Shown: positions 12,466 through 24,923 of the stretch, in pieces
How positions within the stretch are numbered: position 1 is the stretch's first letter
How the letters are laid out: every line of letters begins with the position of its first letter
Assembly: GCA_028554645.1 (NCBI GenBank)
Contig: JAQOOI010000019.1
Span: 1,488,001-1,552,000 of the forward strand
Direction of reading: 5' to 3'
DNA: 64,000 nucleotides
Source of the DNA: Omphalotus guepiniiformis
Taxonomy: Eukaryota > Basidiomycota > Agaricomycetes > Agaricales > Omphalotaceae
Translations under genes and position numbers: made by a program
Notes under the pieces: generated by a model
Told to the model about the DNA's origin: nothing
Database searches by the model: none
What the model saw: only the letters and a program-made list of their open reading frames with translations

Positions 12466-13262
12466 ATGCGTAGCAGAAGCAACAGATAAGGATATTCGAG
12501 ATATTACTTGGGATGCAATGGGAACGAAGAAACTTCGAACTGCCAGTGGATTTAATTTAGATGGCCTGACACTTCGCCCGTGCTGTTGCAGCGTTGATGA
12601 TCAGATTCATCGAATCCCCTCGTCCCGCCGCGCCCTCGTGTCGTCAATGTCACAGCAGAGTCCACAGAGACTAGAGTACCGTGATATTACGGCTTTTCTG
12701 CGATACGCATATAAGCCCTGAGGAGACCGCTGTATCACCACTGATGGGTGAAGCTATGTAGACTCAAAGCCAGTGCAGAGTGAAAATGAAAGATGGACCG
12801 AGTCCGAGGCTACCGGAAAGGCTGATTTAACAAACTTCGGCGTACGGTGAAGCTCTTGAGTCTGGAAACAACATCATATGTCTCAATTGAAGAAATAACG
12901 AGAGACTTGAGGTAAACATACCGGATATCATTTGACTGTGAGACTAGGAGGACGGGTGTAAGCAGGGGGGGGTCAGCGGCGCTTATTCTGAATGAACGTT
13001 CCCGCGGTCTGTGTCAATATGGGCGCCTGACACTGCAGTATTGCTTCCTGAATGTACTGTAGTTGCTACCTCTGTAAGTACGCATATATTAACACCTATT
13101 CTGCAACTAGAGATAGACAATGTCGCCATACATCAGCAAGCCCGGTCTGAGTATGTATCACCGTTCCAACACCCCTTTGTTTAACTTCAGGACTCGTGAG
13201 GGCATGGAGCAAAGGGAGATCAGGGTCGAAGGAACCTGAGCGGGAAGACTTCAAGTGAGAGG
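12466..13262 (+). repeat. Diverged direct repeat, copy A
   Basis: This segment matches about 15,932-16,865 in the same orientation along most of its length. Landmarks shared in the same order are GTGCTGTTGCAGCGTTGATGA, AGAGTACCGTGATAT(C/T)ACGG, GAAGCTATGTAGACTCA, AAAGCCAGTGCAG, GTGAAAATGAAAGATGGAC, CATACCG(G/A)ATATCATT and CCTGAGCGGGAAGA near the end. Identity looks moderate, with many indels. No reading frame is conserved between the copies, so this is non-coding or a dead element. Confidence 0.75.
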
Positions 13263-13405
13263 CCTGAGAGTAAATGGATATCACAAGATAGAAGATAAAT
13301 GCAGATAGCAGAGTATCCCAAAAGCTTCGACCAATGAGAGTATTGTTACGTCTGTATCTTTACGAACAGGAAACGACATAAGCCTTGACACTTTTTCACA
13401 CAAAT
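13263..13405. other. 3-prime flank of the P450 pseudogene
   Basis: The part from about 13,305 belongs to the inverted P450 duplication. Nothing else is recognised here. Confidence 0.5.
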
Positions 13406-15652
13406 CTACCTAGCAATCTCAGCGGAAATAAGACTGAAGGCCTTCTCCGAGCGTGGTTTAATCGAACATTTGAAGGGTTTTGGATGGCTAAGAAGAGAAC
13501 AATGTGCACAGGAGATAGTCACAAAATCAGTGATTTGGTATAATGTACATCGCGAAAGCTCACCTGATCGTCCCACTGGTATTTTCGTGCTCAGGAATAA
13601 TCGGCTGACCATGCTCATCAAGCACCGGGGTAATATCGAACACCGATAACGACATAACAATGCAGAGCCATAAAGACGCCTCAGCTAGGTGCATTCCAAC
13701 ACAAATTCTACGAGCATAGCCAAAGCATGCGTGACGAGGGTCTCTCTAAACTGTCTTTCCTTCACTTGGGATGTATCTCTCTGGGTCAAAAGGGTCAGGA
13801 TAAACCTCAGGATCGTGCAACATATTCCTTTACGACAATATCAGTAACAGTGTCCTATAGTTTATTTGGTTCAACTGAGTGACTGACCATAAGTTCGTCA
13901 CGATAATGGTGCCTTTCGGGATGAAGTAACCTCCTATGATACCATCCTCCATAGCTCTGTGAGGAACGCCTATACCAAAAAACTATAAATTACGAAGAAC
14001 GATTCCTAAATCTCAGTGATAGAACCAACCTGTGGGAGCGACGCTATTCCAACGAAGGGCTTCTGTGGTGACAGCATTCACGTAGGGAAGGTGTTCACGG
14101 TCGCCAAAACCAGGTAATCTATCATGTCCGATAATAGCATCAATTTCAGCTTGAGCTTTTTTCATCACCTCTGACGATAGAAAGATTAGAGATTGAGTAA
14201 TGAATATTAAGAGTTCATACCTGGATGGCGTACCATAGCTAAGAAAAACGCATGCTGAGCCGATACCGTAGTATCTGCACCACCTACGGCGACGTTAGTA
14301 ACCGGAGTAACATGAAGACAAACAAAAACACAAATTTTGACATACCACCATAGAGAGAGGCAGCGGTATGCTTTATCTCAAAGATGTCCTCGGGACTCAA
14401 CTCCTCTTCTTGCTCCAGCGAGGTGCTGACAAACGATACAGGTGCGGTTCCTGATGCCTATACAGTAATGAGAATCTCAGACTCTGTTAAGGTGGACCTT
14501 GGCTTACCATGAGTTGCTTCGCATGACTATAAGGAACTTCAACCATATCATTAAATACCTTGGCCCATTTTCCAGCCAATTCATGAATACCGCCACCTGG
14601 AAAACCTGCCGGAATGTGGCGCAGGGCAGGGAACACATCCACCCAAAATGCGCCTGGGATGATGAAAATTAATCAGTGTCACGTCAATTATCATTATGAT
14701 GTCCAAGTGGGATTAGAAGAGCATTGAGCAATCACCTGCTTTGCTAGCAATGTTGAAATTATCGTTTGCTTGTTCAATTAATTCAACAAATGGGTCGTTT
14801 TTCTCTCTAACTTCGATTCCATAAGCGATCTTCATGATGATCGCGCCGGATGTCCTGTCAAGGTTGTATGAGTACCGAAGAGTGAGGGATATTTGAGTTG
14901 AGCACAGAGAAACGTACTTTCGTAGATGTTGACTCAAATCATTAGGATCAGCAGCAACTCGTTTCAAGAACGCATGCATCTCAGCTCCCACCAAAGGATG
15001 GAAGCGCGACGTGGCATTCGGTGTACCAATCAACTTTGAGACGTGTTTGCGATAATTTCGGAAACGAGCACCATACGGTACCAAGACGAGTATCTTGGAG
15101 TAACCCACAAGTTCACCTCCCATTACGAGCCGAGGTCTGTCAGAGTAGATAGATCCTCTTTTGTCAAGCTCTTCCATGATGTCGGCAGAGTTGATAATGA
15201 CTATCGTTTGACCTAATAGTGTAACGGAGCATATACCGCCTGATACATAATCAAGTCAAAACTTTTGAGAGGAGCGGCCAGAGATACGCAGACGTACCAT
15301 AACAACGATTCGGAGAATGTAAGCCATTCACTCTCGGTTGGCATATCCAATACATTCTAAGTGAGATGTGTTAATGGGAATTGCGGAAAAAGTAGTTTCG
15401 GTGGGGCTCACTCCGACGAGTGGTAATCCTCGAGGACCTGGGGGAAGGGGAGCAGGGTTTTGTGGTCTGAAGAAGAAGGACATGGTAGAGAGGAGGTTGG
15501 AATGGGATAATAAGGAACGAGACGACAGGGCTAATATGGTAACGGTTGGATTAGAAGTTGAAGGAAGCCTGTCTGCGAGGAACCATAGGTACTCCGAAAG
15601 AGGCAGATTAGAGACCAGGTGCAACGAGAAGACAGGGGTGGGGCCGGGGTTC
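13305..15652 (-). repeat. Segmental duplication, copy 2 (inverted P450 unit)
   Basis: Reverse-complement partner of about 7,186-9,770. It spans the P450 pseudogene with short 5-prime and 3-prime flanks. Just beyond its upstream edge, at about 15,665, lies a relic of the DUF6534 gene. That relic keeps the same strand as its source, so it did not arrive as part of the same simple inversion. Confidence 0.75.
13406..15483 (-). pseudogene. Cytochrome P450 pseudogene (inverted copy of the 7.4-9.6 kb gene)
   Basis: Exon by exon this parallels the intact P450: [72 protein letters not shown] and a final ISAEIAR. Two lesions argue against function. In exon 2 (about 15,310-15,322) five bases present in the intact copy's GAATGGGGTCGTCG stretch are missing, which shifts the frame before the next splice. 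In the exon carrying the heme loop, an in-frame TAG follows SEGKTV (about 13,747-13,749), just before [13 protein letters not shown]. The same exon lacks two codons in the VYP...FDPERY segment. The heme-loop CAG of the intact copy reads CVG here. Sequence similarity otherwise remains high, so decay is recent relative to the duplication. Confidence 0.88.
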
Positions 15653-15667
15653 TGAAGATACTAATCC

Positions 15668-15766
15668 TTTAGTAGGGACGGCCTCTGCCTGAGTGACATT
15701 GTGCCTTTACTCCATGCCTCGTGCTCGTGGCTCAAATGATCACTGACCCTACCAGAACAGATCTCT
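15668..15766 (-). pseudogene. Relic of the DUF6534 gene (two micro-exons and the intron between them)
   Basis: On the minus strand this segment reads TCTGTTCTG, then a ~60 bp intron-like stretch ending TCACTCAG, then GCAGAGGCCGTCCCTACT. These equal exon 5,816-5,825 (last bases), intron 5,758-5,815 and exon 5,740-5,757 of the DUF6534 gene. The exon bases are identical, while the intron has diverged. The match stops at the end of the 18-nt exon; the GT donor is replaced by AAAGG. There is too little here to encode anything. It lies at the edge of repeat copy B. Confidence 0.75.
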
Positions 15767-15931
15767 CAGACCAAGCCGTTGACCTCGTCCCTCGAGCGGG
15801 TAAGGAAAGGAAAGGAAGGTCGCGATATATCGACAGCTTGAAAACACTGAGGCTCCAATCGCTGAACAGACGTGTCTCGAATTGACTGATGAAGAATGAT
15901 GGATACACATAATGACGTGCGTGGCAGAGAA

Positions 15932-16865
15932 AGCGTAGCTGAAGCAGCAAATAAGGATAATCGAGGTATTGCTTGGGATGTAAGGGGAACAAAAGAAACT
16001 TTGAACTGCCAGTGGATTTTGATTCAGATGGCCCGATGTACTTCTCCCGTGCTGTTGCAGCGTTGATGACCAGGTCCATCAAATCCCCTCCTCCCAGCGC
16101 GTCCTGTCTCGTCCCGGAGTCCACAAAGACTAAGTCTAGAGTACCGTGATATCACGGCTCTTCCGCGATACGCATACAGCCCTGAGAAGATTGCAGCACC
16201 ACCACGGAAGACTGAAGCTATGTAGACTCAGTACTCAAAGCCAGTGCAGCGTGAAAATGAAAGATGGACGAGGTTCCGCGCTAGCGGAAGGGTTGATTGA
16301 ACCAACTTCGACTTGGAGCAGCTATATAATGCTTCTCGGGTCGGCCGTACGGTGAGATTCTGAGTCTAGAAACAACATTAGGATTCAGACGTCTGAATTG
16401 AAGAACTGACGAGTAAATTGTCGGGCACATATGTCATACCGAATATCATTCGAGGACGCGTACCGAGGCTGTACCTGGGCTGTACAGTGGGTAGCAGAGG
16501 CGCTTAACCAATGTTCCCACGATCTGCCTATAAATACTTACTTACGGGCGCCTTACTGTAAGTGTTGCTTACAGACAGGTTACAGCTCTGTATAGTGGTT
16601 TATCTCTGTAAGTATACTTATGCTTACATCTGCTTACATCTTCTCCGCAACTCGAGCTGCGACGATGACTCCGCTGAAGTAATGTGTAGTATCAGCAAAC
16701 CCAGCCTGAGTATGTGTCACCTTCCGACGTGGCACCTCCCCCTTTTCAATTTTGTCGCTCCGAGACTTGGGCTTTCGGACATGAGGGTGAGTGTTGGTGA
16801 GTGTAGGGAGATCAGGCCTTCATGGTAGAAGTAACCTGAGCGGGAAGATCACCAGCGAGGCTGGA
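15932..16865 (+). repeat. Diverged direct repeat, copy B
   Basis: Partner of copy A at about 12,466-13,262. Besides the shared blocks, copy B has extra sequence near 16,300-16,350 and 16,520-16,620 (several CTTAC-containing short repeats). The two copies bracket the P450 pseudogene. The segment between 15,780 and 15,930 also resembles 10,720-10,830. No coding frame is conserved with copy A. Confidence 0.75.
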
Positions 16866-18700
16866 GAATGCACACCCTACTTAATCTGAAGTAGAGTATC
16901 GTCCGGCCTCAAGCTGATATGTAACATATTTTGCCATCGATATCAGAGCTCTTTTCAGCCTCGTCGACGGAGTCCCGAAGAAAGTTCCTCCAGATGGGAT
17001 CACTAGGGGATCCCGCTGTATGCAATTATCCAACTTCCAGCACGCAATTCTGTCTACATATTCGCATTCGCTCGATGGATGTATCAATTGGAGTTGATGT
17101 ATACGGCCTAGTACTTAGCAACATCTAGCAACATGCATCATAATGATAAAAGAATGGCGTCGGTAGAAGCTGAGAGAGGATGATCGTGTTGGTCGGTTCT
17201 CACATTGAATTTTAATTCGACTGATGACGAGCTGGTATAAATGACAGTTCCTACATCAGTTCCTTCCTGTTCCCACTTCCCCACTTTGATTTGCATTTTA
17301 TGATCGCACAATTGAAACCTTTCCAGGGCGTATAAGCTCTAGTTCTTGAGAAACGCCTGCGTAGGTACTAAGGTAGAATAGTGGCAACAGAAGAACGTGC
17401 GCTGAGCTGTAAGTAGTGGAAATTTGACTTCTCACCAGAATATCTAGGGATGGCAAGATCGTTCGGGAATCAGAGATCGTCCAAATTCAAGCTTCGAATA
17501 TGATTCTGACGGTGATGATATCAGGAGGAAGGAGAAGGGTAATCAAGCTAAGGTCTAGGACTCTCTCTCCGATGACTGTGATGGGTCCAAAATGACCGAG
17601 GTCCCCATTGGCATAATACATCGGTGTCACGGGTACTGTAGGAACGACGGGCCACCTTCATTGGAGATGTGATATAGTATATGTAGTCCCGCCAGTCGGA
17701 GTGACCAGAGCCGCACAAATTCGTCAGCTGGGTTCTGGGGAGGAAAACGCGAACGAGGTCAGAAACTTCTTGGGTCCCTTGAGAAAAAGAATAAAAGTAG
17801 GCTGTATGTGGGTTGATTACACCGTATTCATCGGGTTCCAAGAGGTTTCAAGGGCCTAATCAAAGCTGGAATAGAACGAGAACTGGTTTCATCGAAGTTT
17901 CATTGACCGCATGATAGCACTTGCTCGAGCCTTTAAGGAGCTCAGTGAACCTCGTCTTCAAGGAAAGCATATTGAGCGAGATAACGACTGGCTCCTCCGA
18001 AGCTAGTAGCCTCGTAGACGTTCTAAGTAGGAGTCAGAGTAACTTGAAGAGTGTGAGGTACTCCCGCCTTGGCCCGCGTGCGAACGCGGCACTGCCACCG
18101 GGGCTGGGCCAATCTGTTTTAGGCAGCAACTCAGTTTCGTTTCAAACCAGCGCTCGTTGTACTCGATATTATTGTCCGCAGGCTTTGCAATTCGAAACGC
18201 AAGAAAAACGTTCTCAACTCGCGCAGGAGTACAATTGGATCAGAGAAGGAAGAAGGGCATATCATCATACCGTCTCTCTGATGTTCTATCGTTCTATCAG
18301 GTGTGACTTGCCTGTCGGGCAGTGCAGCAAGCGACGAAATCGTTCTTCGTATACATGTCAATGGCCATCGCTGATATCCCCCTATGGCGTCCCCGTAAAA
18401 GTATCATGCTCGCTGATGATACGTGCGTTGGACCTTGATCCGGAGCATTTTTGGGCTTCACTTCATCTTGCGGTGTCATCTGGACAGGTTCAATCGCTTA
18501 CATGCGTGGTTTCACCTGGATACCCTCATTCTTAATGAGTATATGGCCATATATTTCTGTCATCATCAACCACCCAACTGCAGAGCCCTTCCCTCTGTTT
18601 GTTGGTGCCGGGAGGGTATAAACCCCTTGTTGTTTGCGTTTTCCTTGAATTTCAAGGCTGCAGGACGGCACCCAGGTTATTTTCACCCATCGCCGGCACG
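16866..18700. other. Gene-poor region upstream of the Ser/Pro-rich gene
   Basis: The longest open frame (17,921-18,535, plus) is 204 codons but has no family motif, unusual composition or splice context that would support it. The last few hundred bases are the likely promoter and 5-prime leader of the gene starting at 18,701. Confidence 0.5.
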
Positions 18701-21700
18701 ATGTATAACGAACGAAGAGTTCCACCACGGCTCGTAGAATCGCTTTTGGACCCAAGTTTTGACGCAGGAGATGTTTTCCCCTCCGCTTTTCCCTCGGCTC
18801 TACCCTCTGCTGTACACCGGACACCTAAGAGTGCGATGGCAGATAGGATATTCAATGATCCGCAGTCTTGGAGCGTGTCGAGTGTTGAAAGGTCATATAT
18901 TCATGGTGATGGTGAAGGTGAACTCTCACTTGAGAATCTTACACGCGAAAACGGTCTCATCTCGGCTCTTACACCAGGTATCGACGCAGGAAATCATGTA
19001 GAGTCGAGTATAAATCAAGCAAATGATGGAGGCATGTTACTTCGCGAATTTTTACTCCTTTTGCTGACCTTGTACTGCAGGCTTATCATCTCATGGTGTT
19101 TCTGGAGCTGATGATGGCGCCACTTCCACAAGAAAGAGGAGTTTGAAGCGTGCGGACGATCATCGCGGTAACGGTCGAAAACGAAGACCTACTCTGGACG
19201 AGGAGTATAAACTGAGACCATTCGAGAGCAAGTACCGCCTGTTCCCATCTGCTTCGTCATCCTCATCGACATCTCTTTCTTCTGACATCACTACTCCGGT
19301 GTCTGGCGCGTCTCTGACTTCAGTATCTGAGGTCGACACTCCGTTCTCTAGGAGTGAGCTGTCGAAGCCGAAGTGGGAAGGGGTGAGGCAGAAAGTGGAG
19401 GGAGACCGTGAAGTGTTGTCTGTGGTGACGACCCTTTTGGAGCCTTCGAAGACGTTGAAAGCGGACGCAGTACAACGGATGTCAGTTCTGTGGTCGCACC
19501 AGAACTTATTCCGCGCTCTTTCGACACCAGGTGGAGAGGAACTTGATCCCGATTCGGGTAGCCAGTCGCCTGTTACTCCATGGGCTTCTCATTTGGGCAG
19601 CAGTCAAGAGGATTACGATGCAGCGGATGAACCAACTTCAATGGTGTTAACCCGTCCCTCCAACGCAAAGAGGATGCGCACACCTCCTTCTATTTCACCG
19701 CTGACTATTTCTACAACAAGAACAACGACAACAACTACAGTGGTAACAGTTCATTCTCCTGATCAGTCGCCCGCCAGTGTGAACATAGTCAGTGCGTCAA
19801 CAACTTGGAGTATTCTGGACTTGTATGGCGACTCGCCTAAGCCAGAGCCAAGTCCAAGACCATTACCTACACCGAAGATTTTGGGACATGGCAACTCTCT
19901 ACGCCAGAAGGCTTTAGCTCTTCCCAAGACCTCAGGGCCAGATGCTACCAGATTTCAGCAGTCGATTACACTGCCCAAGACGTCCGGACCGAGCGCGACC
20001 ACATTTCAGGCATCAGATTTTCGAAATATCCCGCGTTCTCACCTCACCCCCAAATCGGCGTTTGCGACGAAGTTTTCTGCGAAGCAGTTAAATTCGTTCA
20101 TGCAAGTTCCTCCAGAGCTACCGACAGCCAGGATAGTTGAGCTTCCGGAACATTTTGTAATTCCTCCGCTTTCTTCCAAGGTGATGTCAACGTCTGCTCG
20201 TGGGTCTCCGTATCCATCTCCGTTGAGGATTACAATGACGAAGGTACCGAGCCCACCGGTTCCATCACGGGAGGTTATGGGGCACAGAAACAAGAAAAGT
20301 GGAAAGACCATCAGACCCTTACCGAGACTCCCAAGAGACTCGTCACCGCCACCGCCTGTCCCGTCACTTCCCACTCTGCCTCCGGTACCCACCTCGTCGG
20401 GCTCTGCAAAATCGTCTGCATCTTCATCTGCGTCGTCAACTGCATCGCCCCCACCGGTGCCACCTGTTCCCGCTCCATCTTTTCCTGTCAAACCGCTACC
20501 CCCTTCTGGCCCCAGATCACGTTCCCCGCCGCCTCCTTTCAGTGCAACTGACCCGAAGACTCACGCGCCATCTCCAGCGCCGAGGCCAGCACAGAGATTA
20601 AAGTCTCCTCCTCCTCCTCTTCCGCTCTTCCCAGTTGCGATTTCCGTAACTGAAAGCTCTGATATCACCCAGTCCACGAAGCCATCGACATCGACATCGA
20701 CTCCTAGTGACGTTCCCACCGCCAAGAAAGTGGGAAGAAGGCCATCAATATCGTTAGCAGCAAGATCTAGAGATTCTATCATCTTGTCAGGTAACTCAAT
20801 CACTTCACCACCCCGTCACACCAAATCTATGGTGTCTCCCCCTCGTGCCACGAGGAAAGACTCGGCATCACCCGCGCCAACCAGTGATCGAAGTGAGGGC
20901 TCAACTGTGGGTTTAGCACCAAGGAAGAGCGTTAGGAAGTCTTTGTCAGTTTCGTCTTTGCGACCTCCGATGCCTGATGTGCCATTGCCTGATGCTGCTA
21001 CACTGGCTAAGCGAATACGGAAAGGTTCTATCTCATCAGCACGTCCTCCTCTCGAAACTTCTCCAAGGCTGTCTGTGGCGTCCCCGAGTAGAAGAAGCTC
21101 GGCATCGAGAGAGAAACTCATAGCGCTGTCTCGTTCTCGTTCTTCTTCGGCCTCATTGGCGCGAATGCCGATGTCTGTCGTGATCTCTGATTCAGATGTT
21201 CAATCACCCCCACATTCTTCTTTCTCACCCGATAACGAACCCTCCGTTGCTGAATCGTTAGTCAAAGGACTTAAGGTGGATTTTGCATCTGCTTTGTCCC
21301 CTCCGATGCACATGGTGAATGAGATTACGAAGGGAATAAGGAAAGCTTCGTCTTCGTCTTCTATGCGTTCGATAGCGACTTTGTTTTCGGATATGGAGGC
21401 TTCGTTGAAAGGACACAAGAAGGATACTCTTTCTCCGCGTCCGTTTCTTTTGGCTGCTCCTGATGCAGGTAGTAGCTTTTTTTTCGGGGAATCTGGGAGA
21501 GAAACACGTTCCAGGCAGACTTCTTTAAGTGGTGATTCGAGGACTTCATCACCAGCGCCCAAGGGTTAGCATCATATACATATTGTTGTGACATCTTTCT
21601 TACTAAATTTCTGTACCTAGATGCATCAACATTGACTCAGGAGACTCAAAGATCTTCGGCCGTTGAACGTTCACCTGAAGTAGCTCCACCAGCGTCACCT

Positions 21701-23639
21701 CAAGTCCATATAAGAAATACCTCTGCCCCACTCAAGCCTGTTATTACCACCAAAGGGCACAAGAAGTCAGCTTCGGCCTTTACGTTCAAACTTGATGCAC
21801 CACTTCCCGATGCAACGGTCTTAGCTCAACGGATGAAAATGAGAAAGGGCTCCTTCTCCTCGTCCTACCGACCCCCTTTTGAAGATCTGTCTGGTGTGAA
21901 AACTTCGTCGGGTAACAAGGAAGCGACTTCTTCGTCGGTGCTTGCCGCTCCAGGAATCGTAAATACGACCTCTACTCCCGAATTGCAAATTCATAAGAAG
22001 GCTTCGTCTTCGTCTTCTGTTCGTCCGGGAACGTCTTCATCAGATGCAGTACCGATAGTGTCTCATTTTGAGGAGTTGTCAGGGTCCTTCAGACCTGGAA
22101 TGTCTTCGTCTGCTTCAGATGGGTTAGTACCGCTCAGGGTTCACCGGAAGAATTCTTCCTCGGCGTCTTCTGCTGTAACACTTGCATTGACGTCTGCTGC
22201 AGAGGCTGGTCGTGCACGCAGGAAACCATCTATTTCCCGTCCAGCAATCTCAGGATACGCGTCAGATGCAGGTGTACCTGCCTCGTCCACGTCTACTTCC
22301 CGCCCAGCAATTTCAGGATACGCGTCAGATGCGACTGTACCTGGACGGACCCACACCAAGGCTCCTTCTATGCCTTTGCTTAAGTCTGCTATGTCTGTAC
22401 CTGTTCCGGATGCGGCAACACTCGCGAAGCGATTCAAGAATAAACCTAGCTCTAACATTCGACGGCCCATTGAAGGTAAGGCCCTTTTAGAAGCTAGCCA
22501 CACAACTTTTTAAGGGGGTTTCGGTAGCTTCAGGTTCCCAATCTGCCCCTGAGGAGCTCACATCGCCTGATACTTCTTCGGCGTCTCAATCTTCGTCGGG
22601 TTTGAACGAGTGGAATGTTGTAGTTTCTCCTCCAACCCCCGCTGCAGATACGTCAAGTCACCCTTTATCAGGGGAGCTTTCCACCACGAATGCTCCAGGA
22701 CTTCCTTCTTCTTCCAATGCTGGATCATCTTCCGGCTGGCGGAAATGGATGCCAACAAGCAAGCCTACTGCTGAAGCGTCGCAGTCCAAGACTCCTGTCC
22801 CTTTTCCCCGTTTTGCTGACATTGCGAGCGTTGCTCAATCAAACAAGTCATTTGAGCCGGATCCTCGTACGACAGTATCTGCTACCTTGGGATCTAGTTC
22901 TCCGCCTCAACCGATCCGGCAGCTTCCATCTCGAGGTTCTACGATTCCTGGACTTGAAGCTCCACGGCATGCTCGTTCGCGGTCTCTTTCTCCCGCTCGA
23001 ATGGCCAAGTTGCCTCTGTCAATGGCAAATTTACCGCCGGTGCCTGCGATACCTGAGAACCGTGTATCAAAGGAGAAGTCAAAGGCCCCTGTACACAGTT
23101 CGCGCGCTGATTCCGCGCCGGAAGGGAGGACTTCTTCCCCATTACCTCCACCTCTACCGCCAGTATCACAAACCACTGTTACTTCAGAGCGGAAGAATAG
23201 CACACGATCGCGAGCTGTGTCACCTGCACCTCCGATAATGCTGAGGAAAGAGGATGAGGGAAGTATTTTGAAGGATGTGAGGTCACGGTCATCGTCGAAA
23301 TCGCCCACGCGGGATGGATCGAACCAGAAGCTTCCTGGTCCGAGATTAAGGGGAAGGAAGAGGTCAGTCCACTTCTCCGACGATGGTCCGACCCGGGGTA
23401 GGTCTGTATCGGAGGCTCCTACACCTAGAGGTAGGGCTACGCAAGGGCGTTCGTCCTCGGTTGTTCCATCGACCATTGAGGTGCCGATGGGACCTCCACC
23501 ACCAATACCAGCTGTTTCGGGCGAGACTTCGTCTCCTTCGAGTCCTAGAGGGAGAGTTTCACCGTTCCCTGCGAGGCCACTTTCGAGGGCTAGAGTGGTA
23601 TCATCATCATCGTCATTAAGAAGGGTTGAGGCATTATAG
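18701..23639 (+). CDS. Large Ser/Pro-rich low-complexity protein
   Basis: Unrecognised protein of about 1,573 residues. Exons 18701-18977, 19081-21564, 21621-22475 and 22534-23639 total 4,722 nt and join in frame. It starts MYNERRVPPRLVESLLDPSF. After exon 1 comes a basic stretch (STRKRSLKRADDHRGNGRKRR), then a conserved-looking EEYKLRPFESKYRLFPS. The rest is dominated by Ser, Pro, Thr and basic residues, with many PPPPxP stretches that could bind SH3 or WW domains. A ~25-residue unit recurs three times: PLPDAATLAKRIRKGS (about 20,980), PLPDATVLAQRMKMRKGS (about 21,800) and PVPDAATLAKRFKNK (about 22,400), each followed by a (R)RP(L/F/I)E-type tail. A tandem RPAISGYASDA repeat lies at 22,240-22,345. 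I see no membrane segment or enzyme domain. A cytoskeletal or cell-cortex scaffold is possible but only inferred. Confidence 0.8.
20970..22475 (+). repeat. Three dispersed copies of a PDA-x-x-LA-x-R peptide unit inside one gene
   Basis: Within the Ser/Pro-rich gene, similar units lie at about 20,975-21,055, 21,795-21,880 and 22,390-22,470. Each encodes P-(L/V)-P-D-A-x-x-LA-x-R followed by Lys-rich and Ser-rich residues and then RPP or RRP plus Glu. They are separated by unrelated low-complexity sequence. Confidence 0.75.
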
Positions 23640-24019
23640 TATCATGAAGGCACTGACAGAAGGATTTTTGTTGACCGCGGCCGCTCTTTGCATTATTTAA
23701 TTTATTTAGTCATATATTATTCGTAGCTACCTGTTCGACTTCATTGTTTTATTCGCAGAGTAGCAACCACTCTTTGCAAAGTTTATCTATCTTATCATAG
23801 CCATACATGTTTGAATAACTATGAAATGAAAACGATTATTGGTACAGACCCACAGATGTGTGTAATATGTATATGTTGTGCAGAAAAGGAGTGAAAGAGG
23901 ATAAATATCATGCAAAGCAAAGATGATGAGTGGTAAGATAGAGTCGAGATAGTCCCCGCCTATGAATCGATCAAATCGTCCGTCATCGGCAACCAAGTCC
24001 ATCGAGCTGGGCCTCCCAT
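23640..24019. other. Convergent 3-prime spacer
   Basis: AT-rich spacer between two genes that end towards each other. No coding sequence is seen. It should hold both polyadenylation regions. Confidence 0.6.
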
Positions 24020-24923
24020 TCAGATGACCACGCATCGCCGTTGTTTAACGATCTTCCCCCAACGACCTTTCATGCTCTCCTTGAGAGCCAAATTGAAAAC
24101 ATCATGAACACCTCTCCCAGTCTTCGCTGAACACTCGATGTACTTTGCTCCAATCTCCTTCGCAACCGTAGCGCCCTGTTGTGGTGTCACTGGTGTCATC
24201 CCTTGAGCTCCAAGCATACGTTTCGTTTGTTCGTCATTCCGCAAATCAATCTTGGTACCGACGAGAATGAGGGGTGTGTTTTCGCAGAAATGTGCCACTT
24301 CAGGATACCACTGAGGTGTGAGGGGTGGATGGATGGACGGACGGACGGACGGACACGTCGAGTTAGATTCTGTTGACGACCCCTTGGGAGATATGACACT
24401 CACCTTATCCTGAACATTGGCTAGACTCGTCGGGAAATCAACCGAAAAGACAATGAGAATGACATTGCTCTCTGGGTAGCTCAGCGGTCTTAATCGGTCA
24501 TACTCTTCCTGCCCCGCCGTATCCCACAAAGCAAGCTCTATTTCCTTTCCTTCAAATTGAATCTGTGTCACATAATTCTCGAATACAGTCGGGATGTACG
24601 CCTGAGAGTCTCGATTAAAGGAACGCGTTTTGCGTTTGATTAGGGTTTTATTTTTGCGGTTTCGAAAAAAATGAAATGACTAGGTCACCTCCGGGAATCG
24701 GTTCTCAGCATATACAATCAATAGACATGTCTTCCCACATCCACCTAAAGAGAAGGAGAAGTGAAAGAAAGAAAGAGAATACCAAGTTTAATCAAAAAGT
24801 CAGCGGCAAAAATCAAGGTATATTGTATTGTCGCGTACCATCTCCTACGACAACTAACTTTCTCTTCAAGTCCGGTCTACGAGGTGGTGCTGATGTTTGA
24901 GCCGTTTGAAATGAGGTATCCAT
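24020..24923 (-). CDS. rho3: Rho-family small GTPase, Rho3-like
   Basis: Membrane-anchored GTP switch controlling polarised growth and exocytosis (known for the Rho3 family). The protein starts MDTSFQTAQTSAPPRRPDLKRKLVVVGDG. It joins across an intron to GCGKTCLLIVYAENRFPE, completing the P-loop GDGGCGKT. Switch I is AYIPTVFENYV and switch II is LWDTAGQEEYDRLRPLSYPES. The guanine-specificity motifs are GTKID and ECSAKTG. It ends KQRRCVVI, a CAAX box predicted for prenylation. The insert MLGAQGMTPVT is the typical Rho insert. At least three introns are present; the one between NVQDK and WYPEVAHF (about 24,313-24,403) contains a GGAC tetranucleotide run. The alternative name would be another Rho subfamily, but the long N-terminus and PLSYPESNVILIVFSVDFP favour Rho3. 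Confidence 0.9.
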
